A DNA stretch of 64,000 nt from Corynebacterium aurimucosum ATCC 700975 (GTDB lineage Bacteria > Actinomycetota > Actinomycetes > Mycobacteriales > Mycobacteriaceae): positions 348,354-412,353 of the forward strand of contig NZ_VDTC01000001.1 of the NCBI RefSeq assembly GCF_007672725.1, given 5' to 3'. Every line of letters begins with the position of its first letter. Position 1 is the stretch's first letter. Positions 46,694 to 56,214 of the stretch are shown here, piece by piece. A model generated the notes under the pieces. That model was not told the origin of the DNA and did no database searches. It was given only the letters and a program-made list of their open reading frames with translations. A program made the translations under genes and the position numbers.

Positions 46694-47112
46694 GGCTCAA
46701 CGCCAGTTGTCTGACTGTCATGACGACCACGAGAGTGACTTAAGGCAAAGCCCAGAGTGCAGTGCTCGTGACGGGGTACAAGACCCGTAGTCAAAGTAAA
46801 TAGGAAGAAGACTGGGGCGTTAGATCTCAACGATCCGCAACCAAAGTCTTATTCATATACTGCCGCTGTTTATTTGCCATGCCCCTTCTCCGGTCCATCT
46901 TCTCGGGGTGCCTCTGCTCAAGCGCGGACCTAGCCCGATCGGATGACCTTCGCGTGCAGCTCTGGAATGAACTCCACAACAAAGGTGTCATGTTCGCCTT
47001 ACCAGCAACAACGCCCTACAAGCTTGCGCCTGCGGCTACGTTGCTGTGTTAAAGCAACCCCTGTATTTAAGCACGTAACCTCGCGTTTTCCAAACTCCTG
47101 CCGAAACAGTGG

Positions 47113-47137
47113 GTAACATCACGTTTTGGCCAAAGAT
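47113..47137 (+). promoter_or_regulatory. SigD-type promoter motif of the Asp23 operon
   Basis: GTAACA (47113-47118), exactly 16 bases, then GAT (47135-47137). As I recall it, this is the motif described for the ECF sigma factor SigD of C. glutamicum, which controls envelope genes. It lies about 80 bases before the first gene of the operon. Assignment is by motif only. Confidence 0.5.
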
Positions 47138-47218
47138 TTCCTTCTCGCCGCCCCGCGTTCTGCATTCGGCGATAAGCTCGTGACGTAGGTACCAACTACA
47201 CAACGAAAAGGATTGAGC

Positions 47219-47716
47219 ATGGCTGAGAACACCACCCCCAAGGACGTTGCCGAGCAGAACACTCAGGCTGGCGACGCCACCCCGGCACCCGCACCGGAGC
47301 GCAACAAGAACCTGGAGACCGACTTCGGCACCACCCGCATCGATGACGTCGTCGTGTCCAAGATCGCCGGAATCGCCGCCCGCGAGGTCTCCGGTGTCGC
47401 TGCCCTCGGTGGCGGCGGCGCCCGCATGATGGGTTCCATCCGCGAATCCTTCGGTGCTTCCGAGGACGTGCGCCAGGGCGTCACCGTCGAGGTGAACAAC
47501 GGCACCGCTTCCATTGATATCGCCATCATCGCCGAGTACGGCGTGGCCATCCACGAGCTCGCCGAGGCCATCCGCCGCAACATCATGAATGCGGTCGAGC
47601 GCATGACCGGCCTGAGCGTGGACCGCGTTGACGTCGTCGTCCACGACGTCAAGCTGCCGAAGGAAGAGCAGGATTCCACCGAGTCAGCCCCGGCGGTTAC
47701 CCAGGGCCAGGCATAA
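47219..47716 (+). CDS. Asp23/Gls24 family envelope stress protein
   Basis: 165 residues. After a Pro/Ala/Glu-rich N-terminus (1-30) comes the Asp23 domain: TRIDDVVVSKIAGIAAREVSGVAALGG, VTVEVNNGTASIDIAIIAEYGVAIHELAEAIRRNIMNAVERMTGLSVDRVDVVVHDV. In Staphylococcus Asp23 is tethered to the membrane by AmaP; an AmaP-like gene ends this operon. Start choice: ATG at 47219 with AAAAGGA upstream rather than the TTG two codons earlier. Expected to lie beneath the membrane. Confidence 0.88.
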   Translation: MAENTTPKDVAEQNTQAGDATPAPAPERNKNLETDFGTTRIDDVVVSKIAGIAAREVSGVAALGGGGARMMGSIRESFGASEDVRQGVTVEVNNGTASIDIAIIAEYGVAIHELAEAIRRNIMNAVERMTGLSVDRVDVVVHDVKLPKEEQDSTESAPAVTQGQA

Positions 47717-47717
47717 C

Positions 47718-48023
47718 GTGGCCCCTGCCGAGCTGACCCCCTCCATCGCGCAGTCCATAGTGGCGGCGGTGACGGATCTGAGGGGCGTCGCCAAGCTCTC
47801 GCCCGGCCGGTTCGGGGAGGTCGCGCTCCTGTTTCCCGGTGAGCGCATACACGGCATCCGCCGCCCCACCCCGCAGGATGACACGCACCTGGAGCTGCAC
47901 GTCGTCGTTGATGTCAGCGCCGGCGTTCCGCTCGCCGAGCTTGGTGCCGCCACCCGCACCACCGTCCGCAACACCTGGCCCGCGGCGCGCCGCGTGGACG
48001 TTGTCTTCGACGACGCGGTGTAG
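47718..48023 (+). CDS. Asp23-operon protein, small alpha/beta
   Basis: 101 residues starting (M)APAELTPSIAQSIVAAVTDLRGVAKLSPGRFGEVALLFPG and ending ATRTTVRNTWPAARRVDVVFDDAV. The pattern (helix, strand pair, helix, strand) is that of a shortened Asp23-like domain, so it is probably a divergent partner. The GTG at 47718 follows the previous stop by one base, so translation is coupled; an open frame reaching upstream is inside the previous gene. Confidence 0.7.
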   Translation: MAPAELTPSIAQSIVAAVTDLRGVAKLSPGRFGEVALLFPGERIHGIRRPTPQDDTHLELHVVVDVSAGVPLAELGAATRTTVRNTWPAARRVDVVFDDAV

Positions 48024-48054
48024 AGGAACCGACACACAGAACTAAAGGAAAACC

Positions 48055-48249
48055 ATGAAGAACTACACCTCCCTCGGCGTGATTGCCGGCTTGGTTCTGG
48101 CCTTTTTCATCTACCTCGGCGTGTGGTACGTCGCGCTGGCGGTGCTGCTCGCCGCGGTCGGCGGCGTCATCGGCGCGCATTTCGACGGCCGCATTGACCT
48201 CACCGCGGTGTGGAAGGGCGTGGTCGGCCAGGATAGAGGCCGAGGCTAG
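48055..48249 (+). CDS. Small membrane protein of the Asp23 operon (DUF2273-like)
   Basis: 64 residues: two adjoining hydrophobic helices (SLGVIAGLVLAFFIYLG and YVALAVLLAAVGGVIGAHF) and a short basic end. Small membrane proteins of this kind (DUF2273 group) accompany Asp23 genes in many Gram-positives. AAAGGA precedes the ATG. The stop touches the GTG of the next gene. Confidence 0.75.
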   Translation: MKNYTSLGVIAGLVLAFFIYLGVWYVALAVLLAAVGGVIGAHFDGRIDLTAVWKGVVGQDRGRG

Positions 48250-49151
48250 TGAGCACCGATTCCACCGGGGTCGCCCTCGCCGGGCGGACCCGCTTTTCCC
48301 TGCGTGCGATGGAAAAGGTCATTAGCTCCGCCATTGCGAGCGTGCCGGGAACCGCGGCTGTCGACGCTAAGTTAGCCGGCCTCGCCGGCCGCGCTTTTCC
48401 GCGGGTGATGGCGCAGATGGACCCGGATACGCAGATGGTGGCGGTCGACGTCGACATTGCTGTGTACTGGCCCTCCCCCGTCACCGCAGTGGCGAAGGCC
48501 GTCCGCACGGCGATTCGGGAAGCCGTCCGCGATTTCACGGGCTTTCGTACCACCCGCGTCAACGTGACGGTCGCCGGCGCGGTCGCGGGCGAGCGCACGA
48601 CCGCACTGGCGGTCGACACCCGCGCGCCGCTAACCCCGCAGATTCCAGCGATTGTTCCGGAACGTGCCCTGAAGCCGGTAGAGGTCTCACCGCACGCAAA
48701 GGTTCACCAGGTTGCGGTTCCTTCACCGGTGTCGGTGCGTGCGGTGGCGGTGCCGGAGGCGGTAAAAGTGAGGGGCGTCGGCAAGCAGGCGGACGTTGAG
48801 GTGCGCACGGAAGGTTTCGGCCCCGGCGAGCACCGCTACGACGAGCTTCGCCCCGTTCGCACAGCCCCGCCGCAGCCGCTGCACGCTGTCGCCGCCCCCG
48901 CACCCGTGGACGTCCGTTCCGTACCGGCTCCGCGGGGATTCGCGCTGCGCCGCGTTGAGGCTCCCCGCCCCGTCCAGCCGCGGCGGGTTCAGGTCCCGCA
49001 GGCTGCTCCCCTGCGCACCCCGCACGCCGAGCCGCTCCAGCTACGCCCCATTGAGATTCGGCCTTCCGCCGAGTTCACACGCCGGGTCGACATTCCACGG
49101 CCGACGCCGCTGCGTGCCATCACTATCCGCGAAGGAGTCCATCATGAGTGA
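48249..49151 (+). CDS. Asp23-like domain protein with a long Pro/Val/Arg-rich tail
   Basis: 300 residues. Residues 1-120 form an Asp23/Gls24-like domain (ISSAIASVPGTAAVDAKLAGLAG, then VAVDVDIAVYWPSPVTAVAKAVRTAIREAVRDFTGFRTTRVNVTVAG). The rest is a repetitive, probably extended region with units such as VPSPVSVRAV, APAPVDVRSV, APRPVQPRRV and IPRPTPLRAI spaced about ten residues apart. The tail is basic and unlike standard Asp23 proteins. GTG start at 48249 directly after the previous stop. Role in the operon is unknown; a wall- or membrane-spanning linker is possible, but no membrane segment is present. Confidence 0.7.
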   Translation: MSTDSTGVALAGRTRFSLRAMEKVISSAIASVPGTAAVDAKLAGLAGRAFPRVMAQMDPDTQMVAVDVDIAVYWPSPVTAVAKAVRTAIREAVRDFTGFRTTRVNVTVAGAVAGERTTALAVDTRAPLTPQIPAIVPERALKPVEVSPHAKVHQVAVPSPVSVRAVAVPEAVKVRGVGKQADVEVRTEGFGPGEHRYDELRPVRTAPPQPLHAVAAPAPVDVRSVPAPRGFALRRVEAPRPVQPRRVQVPQAAPLRTPHAEPLQLRPIEIRPSAEFTRRVDIPRPTPLRAITIREGVHHE

Positions 49152-49722
49152 GAGCTCCCTTCCCGTTGGCTTTGGCCAGCGCCCGAAGGCATCCCCGCCG
49201 GCGCGCGGGTGGACCATCATCGTCGGCATTCTGCTGCTCGCCGCGGCCGTCGTCGCGGGGCGCGAAGCCTGGGTCGTGGGTGCCAAGGAGGGCGGTGTCT
49301 CGTGGCTACAGCCATTCATCGACGTGATGTCCACGCCAACTGTCGCCACCTGGATGCTGGTCGCCGGGGGCGTCGCCATCGTCGTCGGGTTGATTCTGCT
49401 GTGGGCGGCCTGCGCGCCGCGGAAGGCAATGCACGTGCAAATTGGGTCTGAGGACGCGTCGATGTGGCTGCGCGCGGTGGATATTGCCCGCGTGGCGTCG
49501 GCGACGGCGCGGCGGGTGCCGGGAACTGTAGCGGCGCGGAGTCGGGCGAAGATTTCACAAGGCCGCTCTCAGATCACGGTGACCGCGACGGGCGATACTG
49601 ACGACGCTCAGCTCAAGGCCCGTGTCACTGAAGCCGTAACGGCGGCGCTTGCGGCGATTACTCCGCCCCCGGAGATCACCGTGGTGATTGAGAATGACGA
49701 GGAGGAGGTTGCCAATGTCTAA
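49144..49722 (+). CDS. DUF6286-type two-helix membrane protein of the Asp23 operon
   Basis: 192 residues: an N-terminal cytosolic segment, two transmembrane helices (TIIVGILLLAAAVVAG and ATWMLVAGGVAIVVGLILLWAACA) and a cytosolic C-terminal domain with VDIARVASATARRVPGTVAARSRA and a strand-helix-strand resembling half an Asp23 fold (ISQGRSQITVTATGDTDDAQLKARVTEAVTAAL). Start ATG at 49144 overlaps the previous gene by eight bases; the open frame to 48796 is a shadow of that gene. Confidence 0.75.
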   Translation: MSESSLPVGFGQRPKASPPARGWTIIVGILLLAAAVVAGREAWVVGAKEGGVSWLQPFIDVMSTPTVATWMLVAGGVAIVVGLILLWAACAPRKAMHVQIGSEDASMWLRAVDIARVASATARRVPGTVAARSRAKISQGRSQITVTATGDTDDAQLKARVTEAVTAALAAITPPPEITVVIENDEEEVANV

Positions 49723-50275
49723 GACGCTCGCGGGTATAGACCGCACGATTCTCGCTGTCTTGGGGCTCCTGCTCATAGCATTGGGCGCGTGGCCGATTCT
49801 TATACACTTCGAGGTCCCCTTCGCCACATATTTGGCGTCCTGGGTGGACCACGATACGTGGGCTGGTTTGCCGGAACAGTCATGGTGGCCGTATGCGCTG
49901 TGCTTGGCGACGATCATCTGCAGCCTCGCCGGCCTGTGGCTCGTCATTAGCAACCTGCGGCACCATCGGTTTAACGCGGTGCCCTCGGATGCCTCCGATG
50001 AGGAAGGCGCGATTAAAACGGAGATGTCTGCGATTGCGGGTGCGGTCGCGGATACCCTCGCGGCGGTAGAGGGCGTTGAGAAGGTTTCACGCCTCGTGGC
50101 CTACGACCGCTCGCGGCCGACGCTGCAGTATGAGGTTTTGGCGGATCCTGATACGCCCTTGTTGCGTATCAAGGACGCCATTGAGGTCAATGACAGTGAC
50201 TTCCGCGCAGCATTTCCGGGCATGGATGTTGATACGCGGTACAAGGTCCACTTCACGAAGGTCCAGTCCGCCTAA
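49715..50275 (+). CDS. AmaP-like membrane anchor of the Asp23 operon
   Basis: 186 residues: two N-terminal transmembrane helices (about 9-30 and 55-77) followed by a cytosolic Asp23-like domain (TEMSAIAGAVADTLAAVEGVEKVSRLVAYDRSRPTLQYEVLADPDTPLLRIKDAIEVND). This layout matches the alkaline-shock-response membrane anchor AmaP, which recruits Asp23. GAGGAGG lies before the ATG at 49715, which overlaps the previous gene by eight bases. Last gene of the operon. Confidence 0.78.
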   Translation: MSKTLAGIDRTILAVLGLLLIALGAWPILIHFEVPFATYLASWVDHDTWAGLPEQSWWPYALCLATIICSLAGLWLVISNLRHHRFNAVPSDASDEEGAIKTEMSAIAGAVADTLAAVEGVEKVSRLVAYDRSRPTLQYEVLADPDTPLLRIKDAIEVNDSDFRAAFPGMDVDTRYKVHFTKVQSA

Positions 50276-50300
50276 GCACAGCACGCACGTTGCGCCTTTA

Positions 50301-50325
50301 AGCCCCTCACCTGAGGGGCTTTTCT
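50301..50325 (+). terminator. Terminator of the Asp23 operon
   Basis: AGCCCCTCA and TGAGGGGCT form a perfect stem followed by TTTCTT on the plus strand, 25 bases after the last stop codon. Confidence 0.9.
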
Positions 50326-50403
50326 TATCCCTCCGCTACCCGCGACCAGGTAGTTTCTTCTTCCGGTTGCGGGGCCCACGGTGCTGTTTTAGTCTCTGTG
50401 CTC

Positions 50404-51501
50404 ATGGGGGATATTGAAACCTACATCCGCCTTCGCAATTCGGGGATTGCGTTGGTGGAAAACATTCCTGGCTCACCCGATGAGCTCCGCGCGCTCGGAG
50501 CCTCTGCTTCCGATGCTGCCGAACTAGCAAGTCTTAACCAGGTTTATTTCGGGCCCACCCGCTTTAGCGGCAAGCAACGCAAAGCCCGCCACGCAGCGCT
50601 CACCCAACGCCACAGCCTCGGCACCCTCACCCTCATCGAGTCCTACACCGCAAAGGTGAAGAAAACCCTCGACGCCTGGAACCTGCGAGTCAAACTCGCC
50701 GCCACACCCGCACACCGCATCCCCACCGTCGCCGCCACACGACTGAAAGAACTACGCTCCAAACGCATAGCCAAACCAGGTGTGCGCATCACCTACCGGG
50801 AACAAGGCCCCAACACACTCTCCATAACTGACGATGCCACCACGATTGCCAACATGCGCGGCGTCCTCGAATCCACCAACACCACCGACCTGCTTCAAGC
50901 CGCCAACGACATCTTCTTCAAAGAAAGCACCGGTTCCAAGCCTGCGGTGCGCACCCAAGTCATCGTCACCCTCAACGAGCTCGACCAGATCATCAACGGT
51001 GACGGGGACTACATCGAACTCAACCTCACTAACGGCGGGCGCATGACCGGGGCAGAATTCCTCACCCACAAATTCGCCGAAATAGGGTATGCCACCATCG
51101 TGCACCCCATTGAAGGACCCATCGACACCTGGCGGCTATCACGAGGGGCAAACTTCAAACAACGCCTTACCCTGCATGCTGAATTCCACACGTGTTCTAG
51201 ACCAGGCTGCAATAAGCCCGCTGATTACTGCCAAGTCCATCACCTCATCCCCTGGCAGGCAGGAGGCTACACCAACATCAAGAACCTGACGTTCTTGTGC
51301 GCCTACCACAACGGGATCAATGATGATGACCCACAAAGGCCTACCGGGCGCGGCTACATGTACCGGCTTAACACCGGGGTCAGCTTCATCCCACCCTGGG
51401 GCACACCAATCACCGCAATGCCCGAATACCAAGAAGCAGTAGCCAGACTCAACACCGAACAAGCAGGACAACCACCAGACGAACCACCCGACAGCAGCTA
51501 A
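50404..51501 (+). CDS. HNH endonuclease (DUF222-type)
   Basis: 365 residues. N-terminal helical part (1-230) of the DUF222 kind that precedes HNH motifs in actinobacteria; the nuclease motif is CSRPGCNKPADYCQVHHLIPWQAGGYTNIKNLTFLCAYHN, with a Cys pair for zinc and the His-His...Asn...His active site. Multi-copy family of unclear function, often linked to mobile DNA. Start: ATG at 50404 (a GTG two codons earlier is possible); TAGTCT at 50390-50395 suggests a leaderless start. From about 50540 to 51500 the coding strand is rich in A and C and poor in G, unlike neighbouring genes, which suggests recent acquisition. Confidence 0.85.
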   Translation: MGDIETYIRLRNSGIALVENIPGSPDELRALGASASDAAELASLNQVYFGPTRFSGKQRKARHAALTQRHSLGTLTLIESYTAKVKKTLDAWNLRVKLAATPAHRIPTVAATRLKELRSKRIAKPGVRITYREQGPNTLSITDDATTIANMRGVLESTNTTDLLQAANDIFFKESTGSKPAVRTQVIVTLNELDQIINGDGDYIELNLTNGGRMTGAEFLTHKFAEIGYATIVHPIEGPIDTWRLSRGANFKQRLTLHAEFHTCSRPGCNKPADYCQVHHLIPWQAGGYTNIKNLTFLCAYHNGINDDDPQRPTGRGYMYRLNTGVSFIPPWGTPITAMPEYQEAVARLNTEQAGQPPDEPPDSS

Positions 51502-51614
51502 CACCCACAGCCACTAAATACAGAGAGGACACCACCAACCACCGGCCCCGCCAACCGAAAGATGGTTGACGGGCACATCGGTGATCCCTAGTCGCGGTCC
51601 ACGTAAAGACAGGG

Positions 51615-52418
51615 CTACTCGGAGGAGCTCCACGGCTCAGACTCCGCGAGGATGAGTTCCTTTATGGTGCCGAACGTGTGCATGGTGCCGCGTGAGAGGT
51701 GGACACGGAAAGGTTTTCCGACTTCGCCTTCCTCGATGCGGTGCCAGGAGAAGTCGGTGCGGACGAGCTCTCGATTCTTGCGCTCGATGATGTGCAGGCC
51801 GTGGTCGAGGAGGATTGTTTCCGCGTCGGTACGGATGAACCACACGCGGTCCCCCACGCTTCGGCGCTTGAGGCCTGACAGGGCTCGATGGTCCTCGCGC
51901 AGGCGGGTGACGGACTCGACAACACCGAAGCGGTGCTCAAATCCCTCGGCATCAGTTATGACGAGCGGCCGGCCTGGACCGACAGGGCGCAGCGCAGAAA
52001 CCCGCCAAGCCACCGGCTGCCCGAGCTGGCCTTCCTTAGAGACCGGTCGGACAACCGCCACGCAATCGGACGGGGAAGTGGGCTCGATGTTCGCCCGGTC
52101 TTGAGTCGGTGCTGATGCGGTGGACGGCTGCGCAGAGGTGGATGCGGTAGGCGCCTGAGGAGCCAACGTCACCCGGTGAGACGGCGTGACGACGAGCCAG
52201 AGGCCTTCGGTGACGAGGTTGGCGTCGAGAGGCACGAGCGGCGGGTGGACGGCAGCCATGGATTCCAAGCGCGCCGTGAGATCGGCGTCAGACACGCCCC
52301 AGCCGTACCCTTCAGCCGCCAGCATGCCGAACAGGGTTCCCAAGGGAAGATCCGGCTGACCTTCCCACGCAGCGCGCAAGGCGGCGAGGGTGCGGTCAAT
52401 GCGGGTTGGGTCAAACAT
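51615..52418 (-). CDS. Conserved hypothetical two-domain protein
   Basis: 267 residues beginning MFDPTRIDRTLAALRAAWEGQPDLPLGTLFGMLAAEGYGWG. An N-terminal domain (1-90) ends at VTEGLWLVVTP; a Pro/Ala/Thr/Ser linker follows (about 90-130); the C-terminal domain (130-255) is mainly beta with RHRFGVVESVTRLRED-like and GDRVWFIRTDAETILLDHGLHIIERKNRELVRTDFSW stretches. No known family recognised. Start choice: ATG at 52418 with AGGAG very close; an upstream GTG at 52451 lies next to the tuf terminator. TAGGCT eight bases before the ATG would fit a leaderless mRNA. Confidence 0.65.
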   Translation of the reverse strand: MFDPTRIDRTLAALRAAWEGQPDLPLGTLFGMLAAEGYGWGVSDADLTARLESMAAVHPPLVPLDANLVTEGLWLVVTPSHRVTLAPQAPTASTSAQPSTASAPTQDRANIEPTSPSDCVAVVRPVSKEGQLGQPVAWRVSALRPVGPGRPLVITDAEGFEHRFGVVESVTRLREDHRALSGLKRRSVGDRVWFIRTDAETILLDHGLHIIERKNRELVRTDFSWHRIEEGEVGKPFRVHLSRGTMHTFGTIKELILAESEPWSSSE

Positions 52419-52449
52419 GACTCCTAAGCCTAGTCGGCCCGCGATCACC

Positions 52450-52485
52450 AAAGCCGCCCAACCCCAACAGGGATTGAGCGGCTTT
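52450..52485 (-). terminator. Terminator after tuf
   Basis: AAAGCCGC (52450-52457) pairs with GCGGCTTT (52478-52485) around a loop that itself contains complementary CAACCCC/GGGATTG; it lies 42 bases after the tuf stop codon. Confidence 0.75.
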
Positions 52486-52526
52486 CAGACCTGCTAATCA
52501 GGAAGGGCCTTAGGCCCTAGCGAGAA

Positions 52527-53717
52527 TTAGTCGAGGATCTTGGTAACGCGGCCAGCGCCGACGGTGCGGGAGCCCTCGCGGATAGCGAAGCGCAGGCCCT
52601 CGTCCATAGCGACCGGCTGGATGAGCTCTACGGACATCTCAACGTTGTCGCCCGGCATAACCATCTCGGTGCCCTCAGGCAGCTTGATGACGCCGGTAAC
52701 GTCGGTGGTGCGGAAGTAGAACTGCGGACGGTAGTTGTCCATGAACGGGGTGTGGCGGCCGCCCTCTTCCTTCTTCAGGACGTAGACGGAACCCTCGAAC
52801 TTGGTGTGCGGGGTGTAAGCGCCCGGCTTGATGACAACCTGGCCACGCTCGACGTCCTCACGCTTGGTACCACGCAGAAGCAGACCACAGTTGTCGCCAG
52901 CCTCGGTGTAGTCCATCATCTTGCGGAACATCTCGATACCGGTAACGGTGGTGGAGGTAGCCTTGTCGCGGATACCGATGATCTCAACGTCCTCGTTGAC
53001 GTTCAGGGAACCACGCTCAACACGGCCGGTAACAACGGTACCGCGGCCGGTAATGGTGAAGATGTCCTCGATCGGCATCAGGAACGGCTTGTCCAGCTCG
53101 CGCTCCGGATCCGGGATGGAGTCATCGCAAGCCTGCATCAGGTCAACGATGGACTGTGCCCACTTCTCGTCACCCTCGAGAGCCTTGAGAGCGGAGATGT
53201 GAACGATCGGAGCTTCCTCGTCGTAGTCCTGCTCGGCGAGCAGCTCGCGGATCTCCATCTCGACGAGCTCGATGATTTCCTCATCGTCAACCATGTCGCA
53301 CTTGTTCAGTGCAACGAGGATGTACGGAACGCCAACCTGGCGAGCGAGGAGCACGTGCTCACGGGTCTGCGGCATCGGGCCATCGGTTGCAGCAACAACC
53401 AGGATGGCACCGTCCATCTGAGCAGCGCCGGTAATCATGTTCTTGATGTAGTCGGCGTGGCCCGGGGCGTCCACGTGTGCGTAGTGGCGCTTCGGGGTGG
53501 AGTACTCAACGTGGGAGATGTTGATGGTAATACCGCGCTCCTTCTCCTCAGGAGCCTTGTCGATCATGTCGAAGGCGAAAGCGGTGTTCTCCTCCGGGTA
53601 AGCGTCAGCCAGAACCTTGGTGATCGCTGCGGTGGTGGTGGTCTTGCCGTGGTCGACGTGTCCGATGGTGCCGATGTTCACATGCGGCTTCGTACGCTCG
53701 AACTTCTCCTTTGCCAC
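52527..53717 (-). CDS. tuf: Elongation factor Tu
   Basis: 396 residues. GTPase: [16 protein letters not shown] (G1), [12 protein letters not shown] (G3), NKCDMVDD (G4), SALKALEG (G5). The C-terminus has the tRNA-binding domains. GTG start at 53717 with AGGAGG upstream. Delivers aminoacyl-tRNA to the ribosome. It has its own promoter downstream of fusA. Confidence 0.98.
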   Translation of the reverse strand: MAKEKFERTKPHVNIGTIGHVDHGKTTTTAAITKVLADAYPEENTAFAFDMIDKAPEEKERGITINISHVEYSTPKRHYAHVDAPGHADYIKNMITGAAQMDGAILVVAATDGPMPQTREHVLLARQVGVPYILVALNKCDMVDDEEIIELVEMEIRELLAEQDYDEEAPIVHISALKALEGDEKWAQSIVDLMQACDDSIPDPERELDKPFLMPIEDIFTITGRGTVVTGRVERGSLNVNEDVEIIGIRDKATSTTVTGIEMFRKMMDYTEAGDNCGLLLRGTKREDVERGQVVIKPGAYTPHTKFEGSVYVLKKEEGGRHTPFMDNYRPQFYFRTTDVTGVIKLPEGTEMVMPGDNVEMSVELIQPVAMDEGLRFAIREGSRTVGAGRVTKILD

Positions 53718-54084
53718 TGTTTGTCCTCCTGGACTCTATGGCGGCTACGTATTTCGCAGCCACGTGGTTTGTATTGCCATTGGCACTTCGAGCCGAAGCT
53801 CATAAGCGCTAATGACGCTTTCTTACGTGCCAGTTACACGATCCTAGATTTATGCCGCAGTTTTTTCAAACTGCCCAAATAGGAGGTAACCCCGCCCATC
53901 AGGTGCGGACGTTGACCCTCGACAAGAATCAATTTAAAGGATCCTGGGAGGGTAACGGCCGGCTCAACGCGCAAAATGTTTACGCACTCAGCGGACCGCT
54001 ACCTCCCCAGCGCTGGGGCTGGTGCCTACTGGCGAAGACTACCAGCCCCACAAGGCAGGGAGTCCATCGGACCCCCCTTAAACC
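53718..54084. other. Intergenic region fusA / tuf
   Basis: Contains the tuf promoter (53841-53869) and a hairpin GGGGCTGGT/ACCAGCCCC (54015-54049) that may end or slow the fusA transcript; the minus strand has no T-run after it. No gene is supported. Confidence 0.6.
53841..53869 (-). promoter_or_regulatory. tuf promoter
   Basis: TTGAAA (53869-53864) and TAGGAT (53846-53841), 17 bases apart on the minus strand: a near-consensus sigma-A promoter, giving a leader of about 115 bases. Confidence 0.8.
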
Positions 54085-56214
54085 TTAGGCCTTGGCGCCG
54101 GTGCGCTCCTCGATGATGGCCTGTGCCACGGAGGACGGAACCTCAGCGTAGGAATCGAAGACCATGGTGAAGTTTGCACGGCCTGCGGTGGAAGAACGCA
54201 GGTCGCCGATGTAGCCGAACATCTCGGACAGCGGCACCTTAGCCTTAACCACCTTGGCGCCGGAGCGGTCCTCCATAGCGAAGACCTGGCCGCGGCGGGA
54301 GGAGATGTCACCGTTGACGGTGCCCATGTACTCCTCCGGGGTGACGACCTCAACGGCCATGATCGGCTCGAGCAGAACCGGCTTTGCCTTGGCGACGGCC
54401 TCCTTGAGGACCTGAGAACCGGCCAGCTTGAAGGCCATCTCAGAGGAGTCGACGTCGTGGTAAGCGCCGTCCTCAAGGGTGGCCTTGATGTTCACCAGCG
54501 GGAAGCCAGCGACGAAGCCGTACTGCATAGCGTCCTGGATACCAGCGTCGACAGACGGGATGTACTCCTTCGGAACGCGGCCACCGGTGACGGCGTTCTC
54601 GAACTTGTAGGTTGCGGACTCGCCCTCTTCCAGCTCTTCCGGATCCGGGTTGTAAGGCTCGATGGTGACGATGACCTTCGCGAACTGACCGGAACCACCA
54701 GTCTGCTTCTTGTGGGTGTAGTCCAGGGACTCGACCTTCTTGCGGATGGTCTCGCGGTAGGCAACCTGCGGGTTACCGATGTTTGCCTCAACCTTGAACT
54801 CGCGCTTCATGCGGTCCACCAGGACGTCGAGGTGGAGCTCGCCCATACCGCCGATAACGGTCTGGCCGGTCTCTTCGTCGAGCTCGACGGTGAACGTCGG
54901 ATCCTCGGCAGCCAGCTTCTGAATAGCGGTACCCAGCTTCTCCTGGTCGGCCTTGGTCTTCGGCTCGATGGAGACCTTGATAACCGGGTCCGGGAAGTCC
55001 ATGGACTCCAGGATGATCTGGTTGTCCTTGTCACACAGGGTGTCACCGGTGGTGGTTTCCTTCAGACCAATGACGGCGTAAATGTTGCCGGCATCCGCCT
55101 GCTCCACCGGGTTCTCCTTGTTGGCGTGCATCTGGAACAGCTTGCCGATGCGCTCCTTCTTACCCTTGGTGGAGTTCATAACCTCGGTGCCCGGCAGAAC
55201 CTGGCCGGAGTACACGCGGGTGAAGGTCAGCTGACCGAAGAACGGGTGAGCAGCAATCTTGAAGGCCAGTGCGGAGAACGGGGACTCCACGGACGGCTTA
55301 CGGGTGATGACCTCATCCTCGTTGCCCACAGCGTGGCCGGTGATCTCACCGACGTCGAGCGGGTTCGGGAGGTATGCCACGACGGCGTCGAGAAGCGGCT
55401 GGATGCCCTTGTTGCGGTAAGCGGTACCACACAGGACCGGGTAAATCTCAGAGGCGACGGTCATCTTGCGGATGGCGGTCTGGATTTCTTCCTTGGTCAG
55501 CTCCTCGCCACCAAAGTACTTCTCCATGAGGGCCTCGTCGGACTCAGCAACGGCCTCGAGCAGCTTCTCGCGGTACTCCTCGGCCTTCTCCTGCAGGTCG
55601 GCCGGGATCTCCTCGATGGTGGGCTCGGCGCCGGTCTCGACCTTGCCGCGCCAGGTCACGGCCTGCATGTCGATGAGGTCGACGACGCCGTCGAAGTCAT
55701 CCTCAGCGCCGATCGGCAGCTGCAGAACCAACGGCTTAGCGCCGAGGCGGTCGATGATGGTCTGGACGGTGAAGTAGAAGTCCGCACCCATCTTGTCCAT
55801 CTTGTTGACGAAGCAGATACGCGGAACGTCGTACTTAGCGGCCTGACGCCACACCTGCTCGGACTGCGGCTCGACGCCTTCCTTACCATCGAAGACGGCA
55901 ACAGCACCATCGAGAACACGCAGGGAGCGCTCAACCTCAACGGTGAAGTCAACGTGGCCCGGGGTGTCGATGATGTTGATCTGGTTGTTCTTCCAGAAAC
56001 AGGTAACGGCGGCGGACGTAATGGTGATGCCGCGCTCCTTCTCCTGCTCCATCCAGTCGGTGGTGGAAGCACCGTCGTGGGTCTCGCCGACCTTACGGTT
56101 GATGCCGGTGTAGAAGAGAATACGCTCAGTCGTAGTGGTCTTACCAGCATCGATGTGAGCCATGATGCCGATGTTGCGGACCTTGTTCAGGTCCTTAAGC
56201 ACTTGTTGTGCCAC
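54085..56214 (-). CDS. fusA: Elongation factor G
   Basis: 709 residues: GTPase domain with [41 protein letters not shown] and [10 protein letters not shown]; domains III-V with [19 protein letters not shown] and the domain IV tip that enters the A site. GTG start at 56214. It follows rpsG after a 310-base gap and so has its own promoter. Confidence 0.98.
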   Translation of the reverse strand: MAQQVLKDLNKVRNIGIMAHIDAGKTTTTERILFYTGINRKVGETHDGASTTDWMEQEKERGITITSAAVTCFWKNNQINIIDTPGHVDFTVEVERSLRVLDGAVAVFDGKEGVEPQSEQVWRQAAKYDVPRICFVNKMDKMGADFYFTVQTIIDRLGAKPLVLQLPIGAEDDFDGVVDLIDMQAVTWRGKVETGAEPTIEEIPADLQEKAEEYREKLLEAVAESDEALMEKYFGGEELTKEEIQTAIRKMTVASEIYPVLCGTAYRNKGIQPLLDAVVAYLPNPLDVGEITGHAVGNEDEVITRKPSVESPFSALAFKIAAHPFFGQLTFTRVYSGQVLPGTEVMNSTKGKKERIGKLFQMHANKENPVEQADAGNIYAVIGLKETTTGDTLCDKDNQIILESMDFPDPVIKVSIEPKTKADQEKLGTAIQKLAAEDPTFTVELDEETGQTVIGGMGELHLDVLVDRMKREFKVEANIGNPQVAYRETIRKKVESLDYTHKKQTGGSGQFAKVIVTIEPYNPDPEELEEGESATYKFENAVTGGRVPKEYIPSVDAGIQDAMQYGFVAGFPLVNIKATLEDGAYHDVDSSEMAFKLAGSQVLKEAVAKAKPVLLEPIMAVEVVTPEEYMGTVNGDISSRRGQVFAMEDRSGAKVVKAKVPLSEMFGYIGDLRSSTAGRANFTMVFDSYAEVPSSVAQAIIEERTGAKA

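Larger units (their letters stand above)
46582..47218. other. 637-base intergenic region rpsJ / Asp23 operon
   Basis: The left part holds the S10 operon leader and promoter, the right part the Asp23 operon promoter. In between no convincing gene is seen. A 57-codon open frame (46879-47052, plus) containing SDDLRVQLWNELHNKGVMFAL is a possible relic but has no ribosome binding site. ACGGG/CCCGT (46771-46788) is a short hairpin. Confidence 0.5.

Noticed and set aside
46690..46800. Possible tRNA in the rpsJ upstream region
   Set aside because: Only a five-base hairpin is present; no T-loop GTTCRA sequence or acceptor stem can be formed.
46879..47052. 57-codon open frame with SDDLRVQLWNELHNKGVMFAL
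   Set aside because: No ribosome binding site, no recognised family, lies between two promoters; at most a relic.
53852..54088. 78-codon plus-strand frame between tuf and fusA
   Set aside because: It overlaps the tuf promoter and reads through the hairpin; no ribosome binding site.
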